Counted from the first letter of the stretch, positions 28,864 through 38,361 are shown. The stretch is DNA of 64,000 nt from Glaciimonas soli (GCF_009497155.1 NZ_WINI01000009.1:223759-287758); one strand, 5' to 3'. Notes: generated from the sequence alone by a model not told the origin. A program made the numbers and translations.

Positions 28864-30074
28864 ATTTTTCCATCTCATCTAGCCTTTTACGTCCTCGGAT
28901 GGCCGTCGCTCTCGCCATTACGATAATGACCAGCGCTTGTGCGGTCGACAATTCCAGAAAAACGTCTCCTGCGCCTCTCGCGCAACAACCTACGGTCGTT
29001 GGCGCTGTACCCAATGTACCGATGAGGAAAGATGTTGCGCCCACGTCACCTGACAGACTTATCCTTTCTAGCAATATTGATGAAAACGATAAGGGAGAAT
29101 TTGCCAACTTCGGTCAATGGAAAGACGTCTCCGCCTTCATCGATCAGTTAGTCGCCAAAGACGGATTTACCCGGGCGGAGCTGGAAGCCGTTTTTAGCAA
29201 GACACGCTACGTTGAAAGTGCAGTCCGATTAATGCGGCCAGCGCCACCAGGAAAGACCAAAAACTGGCAGGCATATCGTGCCCGCTTCATTGAACCGGTG
29301 CGTATCAACGCTGGCGTGCAGTTCTGGAATACCTACGCCGATGCACTCAAACGTGCCGAAGCTGAATATGGCGTGCCAGCAGAAATCATTGTCGGCATCA
29401 TTGGTGTAGAAACCGTTTACGGACGCAACACGGGCAATTTCCGTGTAATGGATGCCATCACCACTTTGGCTTTTGATTATCCCGACACTCCTACGCGTGA
29501 TGCGCGTATGACGTTCTTCCGTGGCGAACTCGAAAACGCATTGTTATACGCGCGTGAATCACGCATCGATCCATTTTCGCTAAAAGGCTCTTATGCTGGT
29601 GCGATAGGCTTGCCGCAATTTATGCCGAGTAGCATACGTCAGTACGCGGTGGATTTTGATGGCACTGGCCAGATCGATTTGCGCAATTCGGCTGTCGACG
29701 CCATCGGCAGTGTCGCCCATTATTTGCAAGTGCATGGCTGGAAAAGAAACCTGCCGATCGTGTTCTCCGCTACTGTGGCCAGTGACACCAGCACTGAAGA
29801 TCGCTGGAATGCTTACATCGGCCAAGGCCTGGAAGCCAAGTTTTCACTAGACGAATTAGTTGCTGCCGGTGTCATTCCATCCCCTGCGCTGGCGAATGCT
29901 GGCGCAAGTGGATTACGTTTTGGATTAGTGGATTTGCAAAACGGGAATGCGCCGACCGAGCATTGGTTGGGGACGGATAATTTCTTCGCCATCACCAAAT
30001 ACAATCGCAGCTTTTTCTATGCGATGTCAGTGGTCGATCTTGGCCGTGCGGTGCGGGCGGCGCGGGGATATTAG
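28854..30074 (+). CDS. mltB: Membrane-bound lytic murein transglycosylase B
   Basis: 406-residue lipoprotein cleaving glycan strands of peptidoglycan to 1,6-anhydro-muropeptides at the outer membrane. Signal and lipobox are in LAITIMTSACAVD with Cys29. The catalytic Glu is E186 in GIIGVETVYGRNTGNFRVMD. The SLT2-family segments SYAGAIGLPQFMPSSIRQYA and VDAIGSVAHYLQVHGWKR are present. Between lipobox and domain lies a Pro/Thr-rich linker. The start overlaps the end of the tgpA-like gene by 10 bases, so it may be translated from the same message. Confidence 0.95.
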   Translation: MPINFSISSSLLRPRMAVALAITIMTSACAVDNSRKTSPAPLAQQPTVVGAVPNVPMRKDVAPTSPDRLILSSNIDENDKGEFANFGQWKDVSAFIDQLVAKDGFTRAELEAVFSKTRYVESAVRLMRPAPPGKTKNWQAYRARFIEPVRINAGVQFWNTYADALKRAEAEYGVPAEIIVGIIGVETVYGRNTGNFRVMDAITTLAFDYPDTPTRDARMTFFRGELENALLYARESRIDPFSLKGSYAGAIGLPQFMPSSIRQYAVDFDGTGQIDLRNSAVDAIGSVAHYLQVHGWKRNLPIVFSATVASDTSTEDRWNAYIGQGLEAKFSLDELVAAGVIPSPALANAGASGLRFGLVDLQNGNAPTEHWLGTDNFFAITKYNRSFFYAMSVVDLGRAVRAARGY

Positions 30075-30136
30075 CGGGTAAAAAAATCGTAGGGGCACAA
30101 AAGGGGAAACCCTGCCGTGCCCTTTCGACACGACGT

Positions 30137-30673
30137 CTACTCTTTGAGCGTAGTCAAATCAATCTGCACCGTTTTATCCCCCGCATTCATCCAGGTTTGT
30201 CCATCCTGAATGGTGCATTGCAGTTTCATATTCCGCTCTGCCAATTGACTCAACCCGAAACTGGTATCCGATGGAATATTAATGACGCTGAGATTTTTGG
30301 CTCGCTCAACGCGATTGCTGAGTTGGTTCCACCAGATGTGACTGGTACTGCTGTAGCTATATACGATGACTTGCCTGGCGCGACCGCACGCTTTCATGAT
30401 GCGTTTTTCATCGGGCTGGCCGACCTCTATCCATAAATCAATTGCACCAGTAAGATCTTTGTCCCATAAATCCGGCTCTTCAATATCAAATAGCCCTTTA
30501 GTAAACGCCAATCTTTCTGAAGCATGACGTGCGAAGGCAAAGAGCCGCACCATCATGCGCTCATCCGTTTCCGATGGATGACGTGCTATCGTCAACGCAT
30601 GTTCTTGATAATAATGCCTATCCATATCGGAAATTTGCAGATCGGCTTTGAAAATGGTTGCTTTAAGTGCCAT
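30137..30673 (-). CDS. yaeQ: YaeQ family protein
   Basis: 178-residue cytoplasmic protein of the YaeQ family, which has a PD-(D/E)xK-like fold but no agreed function. Typical segments are MALKATIFKADLQISDMDRH, HPSETDERMMVRLFAFARHA, EEPDLWDKDLTGAIDLWIEV and QPDEKRIMKACGRA. The length is normal. It is a single gene converging on mltB and divergent from the DUF1415 gene. Confidence 0.93.
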   Translation of the reverse strand: MALKATIFKADLQISDMDRHYYQEHALTIARHPSETDERMMVRLFAFARHASERLAFTKGLFDIEEPDLWDKDLTGAIDLWIEVGQPDEKRIMKACGRARQVIVYSYSSTSHIWWNQLSNRVERAKNLSVINIPSDTSFGLSQLAERNMKLQCTIQDGQTWMNAGDKTVQIDLTTLKE

Positions 30674-30780
30674 GATGCGAGGTATACAAGGTAAGTGAAA
30701 AATCTATAAGGTCGCAAGAATAACCTATAAGCTGCTTTCCTTTTAATTTGATTCCGTTGTAATCACCATTCAATCTATCT

Positions 30781-31347
30781 ATGCCATCACAAATTACCCC
30801 ATCCGACGACGACGTCATTGCCGACACTAAAATTTGGTTAGAGCGCGCAGTGATTGGCCTCAACCTTTGCCCATTCGCCAAAGCGGTGCATATTAAAAAT
30901 CAAATTCGCTATGTCGTCAGCAAGGCGAAAAACGCCGATACCTTATACGCCGATTTGATGTCGGAACTTAAATTTTTACAAGCAAGCGATGCCGCATTGG
31001 TGGATACCACGTTATTAATCCATCCTTGGGCACTTAATGATTTTTTGGATTACAACGATTTCCTGGATCAAGCAGATGAGGCGGTTGAAGAGTGCGCACT
31101 CGAAGGAGAAATTCAGGTCGCCAGCTTTCACCCGGATTATCAATTTTCGGAAACAGAAATCGACGACATTACTAATTTCACCAATCGCTCTCCTTACCCG
31201 ACCTTGCATCTCCTACGCGAAGCAAGCATTAGTCGTGCGGTAGAAGCATTTCCAGAAGCAGAGATGATTTTTGAAAAAAATATAGAGACCATGGAAAAAT
31301 TAGGTCATGACGGGTGGCAAAATCTTAATTTAACAACACATTTATAA
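30781..31347 (+). CDS. DUF1415 family protein
   Basis: 188-residue cytoplasmic protein matching the DUF1415 family: WLERAVIGLNLCPFAKAVH near the start, TLLIHPWALNDFLDYNDFLD in the middle, and SFHPDYQFSETEIDDITNFT with NRSPYPTLHLLREASISRA towards the end. The conserved Cys in LCPFA and the His residues could be functional but no activity is assigned. It stands alone, divergent from yaeQ. Confidence 0.88.
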   Translation: MPSQITPSDDDVIADTKIWLERAVIGLNLCPFAKAVHIKNQIRYVVSKAKNADTLYADLMSELKFLQASDAALVDTTLLIHPWALNDFLDYNDFLDQADEAVEECALEGEIQVASFHPDYQFSETEIDDITNFTNRSPYPTLHLLREASISRAVEAFPEAEMIFEKNIETMEKLGHDGWQNLNLTTHL

Positions 31348-31405
31348 GGCAAACTTGAATTTTCCCTAATTATTTCATAGTGCAGCTGCTGGAAAATGTT
31401 GCTTG

Positions 31406-31434
31406 TTGTAAAATAAGATCATTAGCGCTATAGT
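31406..31434 (+). promoter_or_regulatory. Candidate sigma70 promoter far upstream of the HTH gene
   Basis: TTGTAA (31406-31411) and TATAGT (31429-31434) with a 17-base spacer. Transcription from here would give a leader of about 420 bases before the HTH gene, or an independent short RNA. Confidence 0.4.
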
Positions 31435-31506
31435 TAGTGAAAAGCAATGTCGCTCTTAACAAGAAGTTGCCAAGTAGCATGCAATAATTGCTTGGACTTG
31501 TTACTC

Positions 31507-31566
31507 CTACGCAGCCAGTACGGCAAAGAGCAACAGCAACGAATTAACAGTTTTAGGTCATACTTA
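31507..31566. repeat. Degenerate half copy of the 106-bp inverted-repeat element
   Basis: CTACGCAGCCAGTACGGCAA and the end TTAACAGTTTTAGGTCATAC align with the right half of the element at 38703-38808 (AGTACGGCAA, AACAGTTTT, CATACTTA shared). The left arm is missing. Confidence 0.5.
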
Positions 31567-31862
31567 AAATTTAATATTAAGCTTTTGCAACTTAATTCTA
31601 TAATTAGCAATCCAATCCCTACGTTGTTGCCGTAGTCCTAGGTTTACGTTGTGCCGCGAAGCATCAAAGATCTATTGGTTTTTTATTCAGTCTTACAGAG
31701 ATTTGTTTCAATGTGTTTCTTTGTGATAAAAAAGCTCTCAGAATCGGTATAAAATAACACCACTTGCAACTTCGCTAATAAGCTGAAGGATATTACGCCA
31801 ATTTTGCACGTAAATTGCGCCATCCTTCCCTATTTAACATTCATTATGGAATATGAAGAATT

Positions 31863-32198
31863 ATGAATACGACTCCAGAAGCTCCAAAAAGCAATAAACT
31901 TGATGAACAAGTTACTTATGATCCAAATCATCTTTTGGATTCGTTGATCGATAAATTGCACTTAAAAAATGATGCTGCCCTGTCGCGCGCATTGGAAGTG
32001 GCGCCACCGGTGATTAGCAAAATCCGTCACCATCGCTTGCCAGTCGGTGCTTCGCTGTTGATTCGTATGCACGAAGTAAGCGCACTGACAATTAGCGAAT
32101 TACGTGGATTGATGGGTGACCGTCGTGAGAAATTCCGTATCAGCGACAAGCAATTCAAACCAAAAGATAAGATCGAAGCCGAGAAAAACGGTCTGTAA
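31863..32198 (+). CDS. Small helix-turn-helix protein, XRE/Cro-like
   Basis: 111 residues. The central part, LDSLIDKLHLKNDAALSRAL followed by EVAPPVISKIRHHRLPVGA, reads like a Cro/XRE-type helix-turn-helix (ALSRALEVAPPVISKIR as helix-turn-recognition helix). The N-terminus is polar and the C-terminus highly charged (GDRREKFRISDKQFKPKDK). A GAAGA ribosome site precedes the ATG. It is probably a DNA-binding regulator, but no target is evident: it stands alone after a 515-bp gap and converges on cysM. I do not recognise a named family member. Confidence 0.75.
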   Translation: MNTTPEAPKSNKLDEQVTYDPNHLLDSLIDKLHLKNDAALSRALEVAPPVISKIRHHRLPVGASLLIRMHEVSALTISELRGLMGDRREKFRISDKQFKPKDKIEAEKNGL

Positions 32199-32383
32199 TC
32201 AAAAAATGTGACTGATGCGACGGATACGCTTCATGCCGATGGCATCCCTGCGTTTTTTGACTATTTGGTTTTATTTTGCTGGACTGCAGTGCGTTTGAGT
32301 TTTACATTTAAAACTTGGTCGCACTGCAATTAATATTGATCTGGTAATTTCTTAGCTTGTTCTGCGACTGCAGAATACAGCAA

Positions 32384-33286
32384 TCATGCAGGGAAGATTC
32401 CTGTAGACAAATAACGATCTCCGCGATCGCAGACAATAAATACTATCGTGGCATTTTCAACTCTCTCAGAGATACGTAACGCCACCTCGCATGCACCTGC
32501 TGCAGAAATGCCGCAAAAAATTCCCTCTTCACTTGCTAGTCTCCGCGCCATTTGTTCCGCCGCCGCCTGACTCACTGACTCGGTTTGATCAACACGTGCC
32601 TTATCAAAAATTTTTGGCATATAGGCTTCTGGCCACTTTCTGATACCAGGAATTTGCGAACCCTCTTCTGGCTGCGCGCCGATGATCTGCACCGCAGGGT
32701 TTTGCTCTTTTAAATATCTTGAAACACCCATGATCGTGCCGGTTGTTCCCATTGCACTGACAAAGTGAGTAATGCGGCCTTCAGTGTCACGCCATATTTC
32801 TGGACCTGTGCTTTCATAATGCGCCAGGGAATTGTCAAAATTGGCGAATTGGTCAAGCATCGTTCCTTGACCATCTTTTGCCATTTTTTCAGCCATATCA
32901 CGTGCATACTCCATTCCACCCGTCTTTGGCGTCAAAATAATTTTGGCACCATATGCGGCCATACTCTGGCGTCGTTCTTCACTCAAATTTTCTGGCATCA
33001 ACAACACCATTTTATAACCACGCATGGTTGCTGCCATTGCTAGCGCAATGCCGGTATTGCCACTAGTGGCTTCAATTAAGGTATCGCCCGGCTTAATATC
33101 GCCACGCTCTTCCGCTCGCTTGATCATGGATAAGGCTGGCCTGTCCTTGACTGATCCCGCTGGATTATTGCCTTCGAGCTTACCCAAAATGATGTTATTG
33201 CGCTGTTTCGCAATATCGCCTGGAATACGCTTTAGTTGTACCAACGGAGTATTACCGATTGTGTCTTCAATAGTCAGATAAGGCAT
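32384..33286 (-). CDS. cysM: Cysteine synthase B (O-acetylserine sulfhydrylase)
   Basis: 300-residue PLP enzyme making cysteine from O-acetylserine and sulfide or thiosulfate. The PLP lysine is K47 in NPAGSVKDRPA. The substrate loop TSGNTGIALA and the glycine-rich GTTGTIMG are present. EEGSQIPGIRKWP and the shorter length (300 rather than about 320) favour CysM over CysK. It is transcribed alone: an intrinsic terminator separates it from the upstream ComEA-like gene. Confidence 0.95.
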   Translation of the reverse strand: MPYLTIEDTIGNTPLVQLKRIPGDIAKQRNNIILGKLEGNNPAGSVKDRPALSMIKRAEERGDIKPGDTLIEATSGNTGIALAMAATMRGYKMVLLMPENLSEERRQSMAAYGAKIILTPKTGGMEYARDMAEKMAKDGQGTMLDQFANFDNSLAHYESTGPEIWRDTEGRITHFVSAMGTTGTIMGVSRYLKEQNPAVQIIGAQPEEGSQIPGIRKWPEAYMPKIFDKARVDQTESVSQAAAEQMARRLASEEGIFCGISAAGACEVALRISERVENATIVFIVCDRGDRYLSTGIFPA

Positions 33287-33400
33287 AGGGTGTGGGGAAA
33301 CGTGAAAAGTGAGTGGGACAGAAAACGCATTTTAATATGAGACTTTATTATGCGTATGAGCGGGCACCAATTTAGGGGTGGGATGGCCAAATGGACAATG

Positions 33401-33429
33401 AAAAAACCCCGCATCTAACGGGGTTTTTT
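33401..33429 (-). terminator. Intrinsic terminator after the ComEA-like gene
   Basis: CCCCG-7-base loop-CGGGG hairpin with six A on one side and six T on the other. On the minus strand it ends transcription coming from the HhH gene, before cysM. Confidence 0.85.
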
Positions 33430-33461
33430 GAGTGATTATGCGGTTTCCCACATGACCTGAA

Positions 33462-33806
33462 TCATTTTTTTGTGACCGCGGCAGTTTTATTTTTTACTTC
33501 TTTGGGAGCTGTTGTTGCAGGGGTCGTCGCATTAGTTTTAGCTTGTCCGTTTACCGTCAGACCTGCCTCCGACAATTTAACTGATTTTTTCCCGCTTATG
33601 CCTTTGACGCGCGTTTCAAAGTCTGGCCAGTCTTTGAAATTACCGCCTTTAGTGCGTTCATCGATAATGCGCTGTGACGTCGCAGGCCCAATCCCCTTGA
33701 TACCGTCCAGTGCGGCTCGATCGCCTTTGTTAACGTCAACTTGGGCAAACGCCAATCCCATTGTGGCAAACGAAACAACAACAAACCATAATATTTTTTT
33801 CAGCAT
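33462..33806 (-). CDS. Exported helix-hairpin-helix protein, ComEA-like
   Basis: 114 residues: signal peptide (LWFVVVSFATMGLAFA), then a single HhH pair of the ComEA type (VDVNKGDRAALDGIKGIGPA then TSQRIIDERTKGGNFKDWPD), and a low-complexity Thr/Ala/Lys tail. ComEA-like proteins bind DNA in the periplasm during natural uptake; no other competence gene is adjacent, so the role in transformation is inference. Such short HhH proteins are common in this order. A terminator follows. Confidence 0.85.
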   Translation of the reverse strand: MLKKILWFVVVSFATMGLAFAQVDVNKGDRAALDGIKGIGPATSQRIIDERTKGGNFKDWPDFETRVKGISGKKSVKLSEAGLTVNGQAKTNATTPATTAPKEVKNKTAAVTKK

Positions 33807-33966
33807 TTTGTTCTCTTTTCAATAAATAAAGATGACTCAATAAAGCACTCACTAGGCCCGACAGATTGCGGAATCTAGCCTGCTTTATTATAAAGATCAC
33901 ATCTTCAAATAATTGACAAAAACATCATGCTTTTGCGAACATTAGGTCTTGGCTTATTGCGTCGAC

Positions 33967-34941
33967 CTATTTAGTCGCCTGAAACAACTCGTCGTAACTA
34001 ACCGTCGCCGTACCCAGTTTTCCAACCACGATACCGCCAGCACGGTTAGCCAGGTCAACCGCTTGCGCGATCGGCAAGCCTGCACCTAACATCACGGCTA
34101 TAGTTGCAATCACCGTATCTCCAGCACCGGAAACGTCATACACTTCACGTGCGATCGCAGGGAAATGCACTATCTCATCGGCGGTATAAAGGGTCATCCC
34201 TTCCTCTGAACGCGTCAACAATAACGCTTCCAATGCCAATGAAGTACGCAGATTCTGCGCTTTGGCGGTGAGCTCTTCTTCACTTTTCCAATTGCCGACG
34301 ATATGTCTTAATTCCGATTTATTCGGTGTCAGCATGGTAGCACCAGCATAGCGCGAAAAATCATCCCCTTTAGGGTCAACCAGAATGCACTTGCCAGCTT
34401 GTTTGGCAGCCGCAATCATCTCAACTGCATTGACCAGTCCACCTTTAGCGTAATCAGACAAAATGACGACGGGATATTTGGGTAGTAATGTATTGAATTG
34501 ACTGAGTTTGTCACGCAATACCACATCGGTTGGCGGCTCTTCAAAATCAATTCGCAACAATTGCTGTTGGTGGCCGATCACGCGCAATTTGATGATGGTG
34601 GAAATCGCTGGATCACGCGCTAAATGACTGTCGATTCCAAGTTCAGTCGACAAAGCATGCACTATATCGCCTGCCTCGTCCTGACCAACGACGCCCAACA
34701 AACCGGCACCGCCACCAAGTGTTGCAATATTACGCGCAACGTTGGCCGCACCGCCCAAACGCTCTTCACGTTTGACGATACGTACCACTGGCACCGGCGC
34801 CTCAGGTGAAATGCGATTGACTTCACCAAACCAATAACGATCAAGCATGATATCGCCAACCACCAGAATGCGAACATCTGCAAAAGAAGCCGGAATCGCC
34901 ATTGGTTTCATCTCTTTATTAAACTGCGCTGTATTTGTCAT
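33967..34941 (-). CDS. hldA: D-glycero-beta-D-manno-heptose-7-phosphate kinase (single-domain)
   Basis: 324-residue PfkB/ribokinase-family enzyme phosphorylating heptose-7-phosphate at C1 for the LPS inner core. N-terminal ILVVGDIMLDRYWFGEVNRI, the substrate segment ERLGGAANVARN and the catalytic GAGDTVIA near the C-terminus are clear. It lacks the adenylyltransferase domain of E. coli HldE, so a separate hldC is expected elsewhere. The first ATG (34941) has no ribosome site; the internal ATG at 34902 (MAIPASFADVRILV) is an equally good start. It lies 62 bases after ugd in the same direction. Confidence 0.94.
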   Translation of the reverse strand: MTNTAQFNKEMKPMAIPASFADVRILVVGDIMLDRYWFGEVNRISPEAPVPVVRIVKREERLGGAANVARNIATLGGGAGLLGVVGQDEAGDIVHALSTELGIDSHLARDPAISTIIKLRVIGHQQQLLRIDFEEPPTDVVLRDKLSQFNTLLPKYPVVILSDYAKGGLVNAVEMIAAAKQAGKCILVDPKGDDFSRYAGATMLTPNKSELRHIVGNWKSEEELTAKAQNLRTSLALEALLLTRSEEGMTLYTADEIVHFPAIAREVYDVSGAGDTVIATIAVMLGAGLPIAQAVDLANRAGGIVVGKLGTATVSYDELFQATK

Positions 34942-35003
34942 TTATCAAACCTTCGCTGTCTTACACTTTAAGTAACCGCGCATAACCGTTTATGCGTGGT
35001 TAC

Positions 35004-36383
35004 TTAGCCACGCGTCAGCACAGAGCGGCCGATACCATAATATTCAAAGCCGATATCGCTCATCACTGTCGGCTCATACAAATTGCGTCCATCAAAAATG
35101 ACAGGCGCTTTAAGGTGCTTGCGTACCTGCTCAAAATCCGGACTGCGATAGTTTTTCCATTCAGTGACGATGGCAAGTGCTTCAGCACCTTCCAATGCCT
35201 CCATTTGATTTTCGCAAAAACGCAGACGTTGTAGCGCTTCTGGCTGATTAGCAAAATCGAGTTCCAATACGCGCCTGGCTTCCGCCATCGCCACAGGATC
35301 GTGCACTGCCACCGTTGCGCCACGGCCCAGCAATTCACCCAACAGTACGCGCGAAGAAGCTTCCCGCATATCATCCGTATTTGGCTTAAATGCCAATCCC
35401 CACAATGCAAAGTGTTTGCCACTGAGGTCTTCACCAAAGCGCTCTACAATTTTATTGCCTAGCACATGTTTCTGACGATCATTGACCTGCTCTACTGCAC
35501 GTAAAATCAACAGATCCTGACCATAAGCGCGCGCCGTACGCTCAAGCGCTTGTACGTCTTTCGGAAAACATGAGCCACCGTAGCCGCAACCAGCATACAA
35601 AAAACTATGGCCTATGCGCGGATCAGAACCAATCCCGTGACGTACAGCTTCAATATCGGCGCCAACTTTATCAGCCAGATTTGCCAGCTCATTCATAAAT
35701 GAAATTCGCGTCGCCAGCATAGCGTTAGCGGCATATTTTGTGAATTCCGCAGAGCGCACATCCATCCAGTAAGTACGCTCGTGATTTCGATTGAAAGGCG
35801 TGTAGAGTTGCTTCATCAACGCACGTGCGTTTTCGCCGGCGGTATCGTCATTGCAACCAATCACGATACGATCTGGACGCATAAAATCTTCAACCGCTGC
35901 GCCCTCTTTCAGGAATTCGGGATTAGAGACGACAGAAAAAGTCGTTTCTGTGGCTAACTTACGTACCGCCAATTCCGCAGTAATCGCCGCCGAAACTTTA
36001 TCGGCTGTACCAACCGGCACAGTCGATTTATCGACGATGACTTTGAAATCGGTCATATATTTGCCGATATTGCGCGCCGCTGCCACCACATATTGCAAAT
36101 CAGCGGAACCATCTTCGTCCGGCGGCGTGCCAACTGCGATAAATTGAATTTGACCATGCGCAACGCTGGCTGCAATATCGGTCGAAAACTGCAAACGACC
36201 GACCGCACGATTACGCGCGACGATTTCAGCCAAACCAGGTTCATGGATAGGAATACCACCGTTATTTAAGATGGCGATCTTCTTTTCGTCGACGTCTAGA
36301 CAAAATACATCATTGCCCAACTCTGCCAGACAAGCGCCTGTGACCAGACCCACATATCCCGTGCCGATGATTGTTATTTTCAT
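35004..36383 (-). CDS. ugd: UDP-glucose 6-dehydrogenase
   Basis: 459-residue NAD-dependent enzyme oxidising UDP-glucose to UDP-glucuronate for exopolysaccharide or LPS modification. It has the Rossmann [17 protein letters not shown] at the N-terminus, [13 protein letters not shown], the substrate motif [20 protein letters not shown], and catalytic C272 in YGGSCFPKD. The length is normal. It lies 82 bases after lapB and is followed by hldA; together with lapAB this makes an envelope-oriented group. Confidence 0.97.
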   Translation of the reverse strand: MKITIIGTGYVGLVTGACLAELGNDVFCLDVDEKKIAILNNGGIPIHEPGLAEIVARNRAVGRLQFSTDIAASVAHGQIQFIAVGTPPDEDGSADLQYVVAAARNIGKYMTDFKVIVDKSTVPVGTADKVSAAITAELAVRKLATETTFSVVSNPEFLKEGAAVEDFMRPDRIVIGCNDDTAGENARALMKQLYTPFNRNHERTYWMDVRSAEFTKYAANAMLATRISFMNELANLADKVGADIEAVRHGIGSDPRIGHSFLYAGCGYGGSCFPKDVQALERTARAYGQDLLILRAVEQVNDRQKHVLGNKIVERFGEDLSGKHFALWGLAFKPNTDDMREASSRVLLGELLGRGATVAVHDPVAMAEARRVLELDFANQPEALQRLRFCENQMEALEGAEALAIVTEWKNYRSPDFEQVRKHLKAPVIFDGRNLYEPTVMSDIGFEYYGIGRSVLTRG

Positions 36384-36465
36384 GTTGTTCCGTACTCCGT
36401 TAAAACTTCTACTATTGCTCTAACCCCTCGCTCCAATCAGGAAAAAGGAGCAAACTCGGCATCAC

Positions 36466-37641
36466 TTAATTCATCACATTCAGTTCTTCAGTCCGTCGCG
36501 GTGGATAGGTTTCCCAGCGACTGCAACCCGGGCATTGCCAATAAAATAACCGCGCTTTAAAACCACAATGGCTGCATTGATAGCGCGCCAGTTTTTGCGT
36601 ATAGCCATGTACCAAATTCTTCACGACAGAAAGTTCAGAGTGCATTTCCGGTGGCGCAATCATCAAGCGCGCTTCCAGCAATTTATCCAACCCTAATAGC
36701 GTTGGAGTGCGTCGCAATTCATCGCTCACCAATTGATTCGTGGATTCAACGCCGTCCAGTTCCAACACTGCTTTAAATACAACTTCTAACAGATCAATCG
36801 AAGAAGCCTCATTCAGGTAGGAGCGCAATAAATTCACACCTTCGTGCGGACGTCCGACTGCGCGATAGGCATCCATCAACCGTTGGGCCACCAATGCTAC
36901 GTGCAGCACGCTTTGTTGCTCGACACGACGCCATGCCACGATAGCTGCTTCAGGATCGTTCTGTACCAGATGAACATCGCCCAGCAGCATCGTGGCGCGT
37001 ACACTGTTTCTATCGTTGTCTAATGCCTTTTTCAGCAATGTCATGGCCATGTCTGGATGACCATCAACCAAGGCATCTTGCGCTAACTCGCAATAGAACT
37101 GCGCGATCTCCTTTGGTCGCGCACCGGCACCGGTTTCTTGCAAAACCTGCGCCGCTTCAATTGCTCGTTCCCACTCTTTTTCACGTTGATAAATTTCGAG
37201 CAAAGCGCGACCGGCTTGCGCGCCGTAGGGAGTATTAACCAGTAAGTTAAAACTTTCTTCCGCACGATCAAGTAAGCCCGCTTTCAAATAATCCTGGCCT
37301 AGTTCATATTGCGCATGCAGACGATGTTCTTGCTCCAGATCGGGACGTGCCAACAAGTTTTGGTGAACACGAATCGCCCGTTCGGTTTCGCCACGGCGGC
37401 GAAATAAATTACCTAATGCAAAATGAAGTTCCGCAGTTTCGGGATCAAGTTTGACGATTTCAATGAAAGCATCAATCGCTTTATCGGGTTGTTCGTTCAG
37501 TAAAAAATTGAGGCCTTTAAAATAGCCTCGCGGCAAACTACGCGATTCGGAAATCAATTGATTGATATCAACCCGCGCAGCAATCCAGCCCAAGCCAAAA
37601 AAAACTGGGATACCTAGTAACCACCAGGTTTCAAATTCCAT
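36466..37641 (-). CDS. lapB: Lipopolysaccharide assembly protein LapB (YciM)
   Basis: 391-residue inner-membrane-anchored TPR protein that, in enterobacteria, adjusts LPS synthesis by promoting FtsH degradation of LpxC. An N-terminal TM anchor (WWLLGIPVFFGLGWIAA), a series of TPR repeats (for example AIDAFIEIVKLDPETAELHF) and a C-terminal rubredoxin-like zinc knuckle (CSHCGFKARLFYWQCPGC) are all visible. It is downstream of lapA, but the gap is 268 bases and contains a large inverted repeat, which is unusual for this pair. Confidence 0.95.
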   Translation of the reverse strand: MEFETWWLLGIPVFFGLGWIAARVDINQLISESRSLPRGYFKGLNFLLNEQPDKAIDAFIEIVKLDPETAELHFALGNLFRRRGETERAIRVHQNLLARPDLEQEHRLHAQYELGQDYLKAGLLDRAEESFNLLVNTPYGAQAGRALLEIYQREKEWERAIEAAQVLQETGAGARPKEIAQFYCELAQDALVDGHPDMAMTLLKKALDNDRNSVRATMLLGDVHLVQNDPEAAIVAWRRVEQQSVLHVALVAQRLMDAYRAVGRPHEGVNLLRSYLNEASSIDLLEVVFKAVLELDGVESTNQLVSDELRRTPTLLGLDKLLEARLMIAPPEMHSELSVVKNLVHGYTQKLARYQCSHCGFKARLFYWQCPGCSRWETYPPRRTEELNVMN

Positions 37642-37665
37642 ATGTAAGTCTCTAAAAGATTAATA

Positions 37666-37720
37666 GATTTCTTTCAAAACCGTCACCTCAGCTTACTGAG
37701 AGTAGGTTTTGTGAGAAATC
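37666..37720. repeat. Nested inverted repeat between lapA and lapB
   Basis: GATTTCTTTCAAAACC (37666-37681) pairs with GGTTTTGTGAGAAATC (37705-37720) at 14 of 16 positions, and a second hairpin CTCAG-CTTA-CTGAG (37687-37700) lies inside. It sits in the lapB leader on the minus strand. Confidence 0.6.
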
Positions 37721-37909
37721 TAATGCAGTACGACATTATATAGACGACTCAAGTGAAACTACATGGGTGCTTGGTAACGCTCCGTAACCAATTGAAAATG
37801 CGATATCGCAACGAATGGTATTCATCATGCGGCCATTTCAACATTACTCAGCTTACTTTGAGCGCAATGAGTCGGGCTCTTACTATGTTTCCCGTTGACT
37901 ATACTTCAG

Positions 37910-38224
37910 TTATATATTTCTGATGCTATCCACTTGTGGCGCAGCTTCACGCGCAACACGCTGTGCTTCTTGTTCTTTTTGCAGGGAGGTGAGTGCTTTT
38001 TTATTTTTAGAAGCATTACGACGGTGACGAAATAGTGCTGGTGTCATTGCCAATACACCCAATACCGCACCAGAGGCGAAGAAACCCAGCAATATCAAAA
38101 CCAATGGACCACGGATCTCGTAATTAAGAAAAAAATCAAGCGTCACTTCTTGCGTGTTTTTTAGCGCAAAGCCAAAAAAAATAAGAAACAGAAAAATCGC
38201 AATGGCGCGGGAGATAAGTTTCAT
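37910..38224 (-). CDS. lapA: Lipopolysaccharide assembly protein LapA (DUF1049)
   Basis: 104-residue small membrane protein with two TM segments, about 4-20 (ISRAIAIFLFLIFFGFAL) and 40-62 (GPLVLILLGFFASGAVLG), and a basic Lys/Arg/Gln-rich cytoplasmic tail. The KNTQEVTLDFFLNYEI stretch between the TMs is typical of DUF1049/LapA. LapA partners LapB in controlling LPS levels. It sits between ihfB and lapB, with an intrinsic terminator in front of it. Confidence 0.92.
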   Translation of the reverse strand: MKLISRAIAIFLFLIFFGFALKNTQEVTLDFFLNYEIRGPLVLILLGFFASGAVLGVLAMTPALFRHRRNASKNKKALTSLQKEQEAQRVAREAAPQVDSIRNI

Positions 38225-38303
38225 AAACAGGTTCCTAAAATGTTATAAATAAGTCATGTCGAAAACCATCATGATTGCATATTTTAAAACAAAATTGTAC
38301 GTG

Positions 38304-38330
38304 AAAAAAAACGGCATCCGAAGATGCCGT
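38304..38330 (-). terminator. Intrinsic terminator after ihfB
   Basis: ACGGCATC-CGAA-GATGCCGT hairpin; read on the minus strand it is followed by eight T, about 30 bases after the ihfB stop. Confidence 0.87.
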
Positions 38331-38361
38331 TTCTATTTCTTACACATAACATACACGTAAG

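Larger units (their letters stand above)
31348..31862. other. 515-bp intergenic region with promoter-like site and repeat remnant
   Basis: It holds a promoter-like TTGTAA-N17-TATAGT (31406-31434, plus strand) and a degenerate relative of the 106-bp element (31507-31566). An open frame at 31447-31635 crosses the repeat remnant and has no ribosome site, so it is not called. The downstream third is AT-rich with a -10-like TATAAAAT near 31750. No RNA gene is recognised. Confidence 0.5.

Noticed and set aside
31447..31635. 62-codon open frame on the plus strand upstream of the HTH gene
   Set aside because: It runs through the repeat remnant at 31507-31566, has no ribosome site and has an odd composition; treated as chance.
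34902..34941. HldE bifunctional enzyme
   Set aside because: The product ends at 324 residues after the kinase domain; no adenylyltransferase domain follows, so HldA is the right name.
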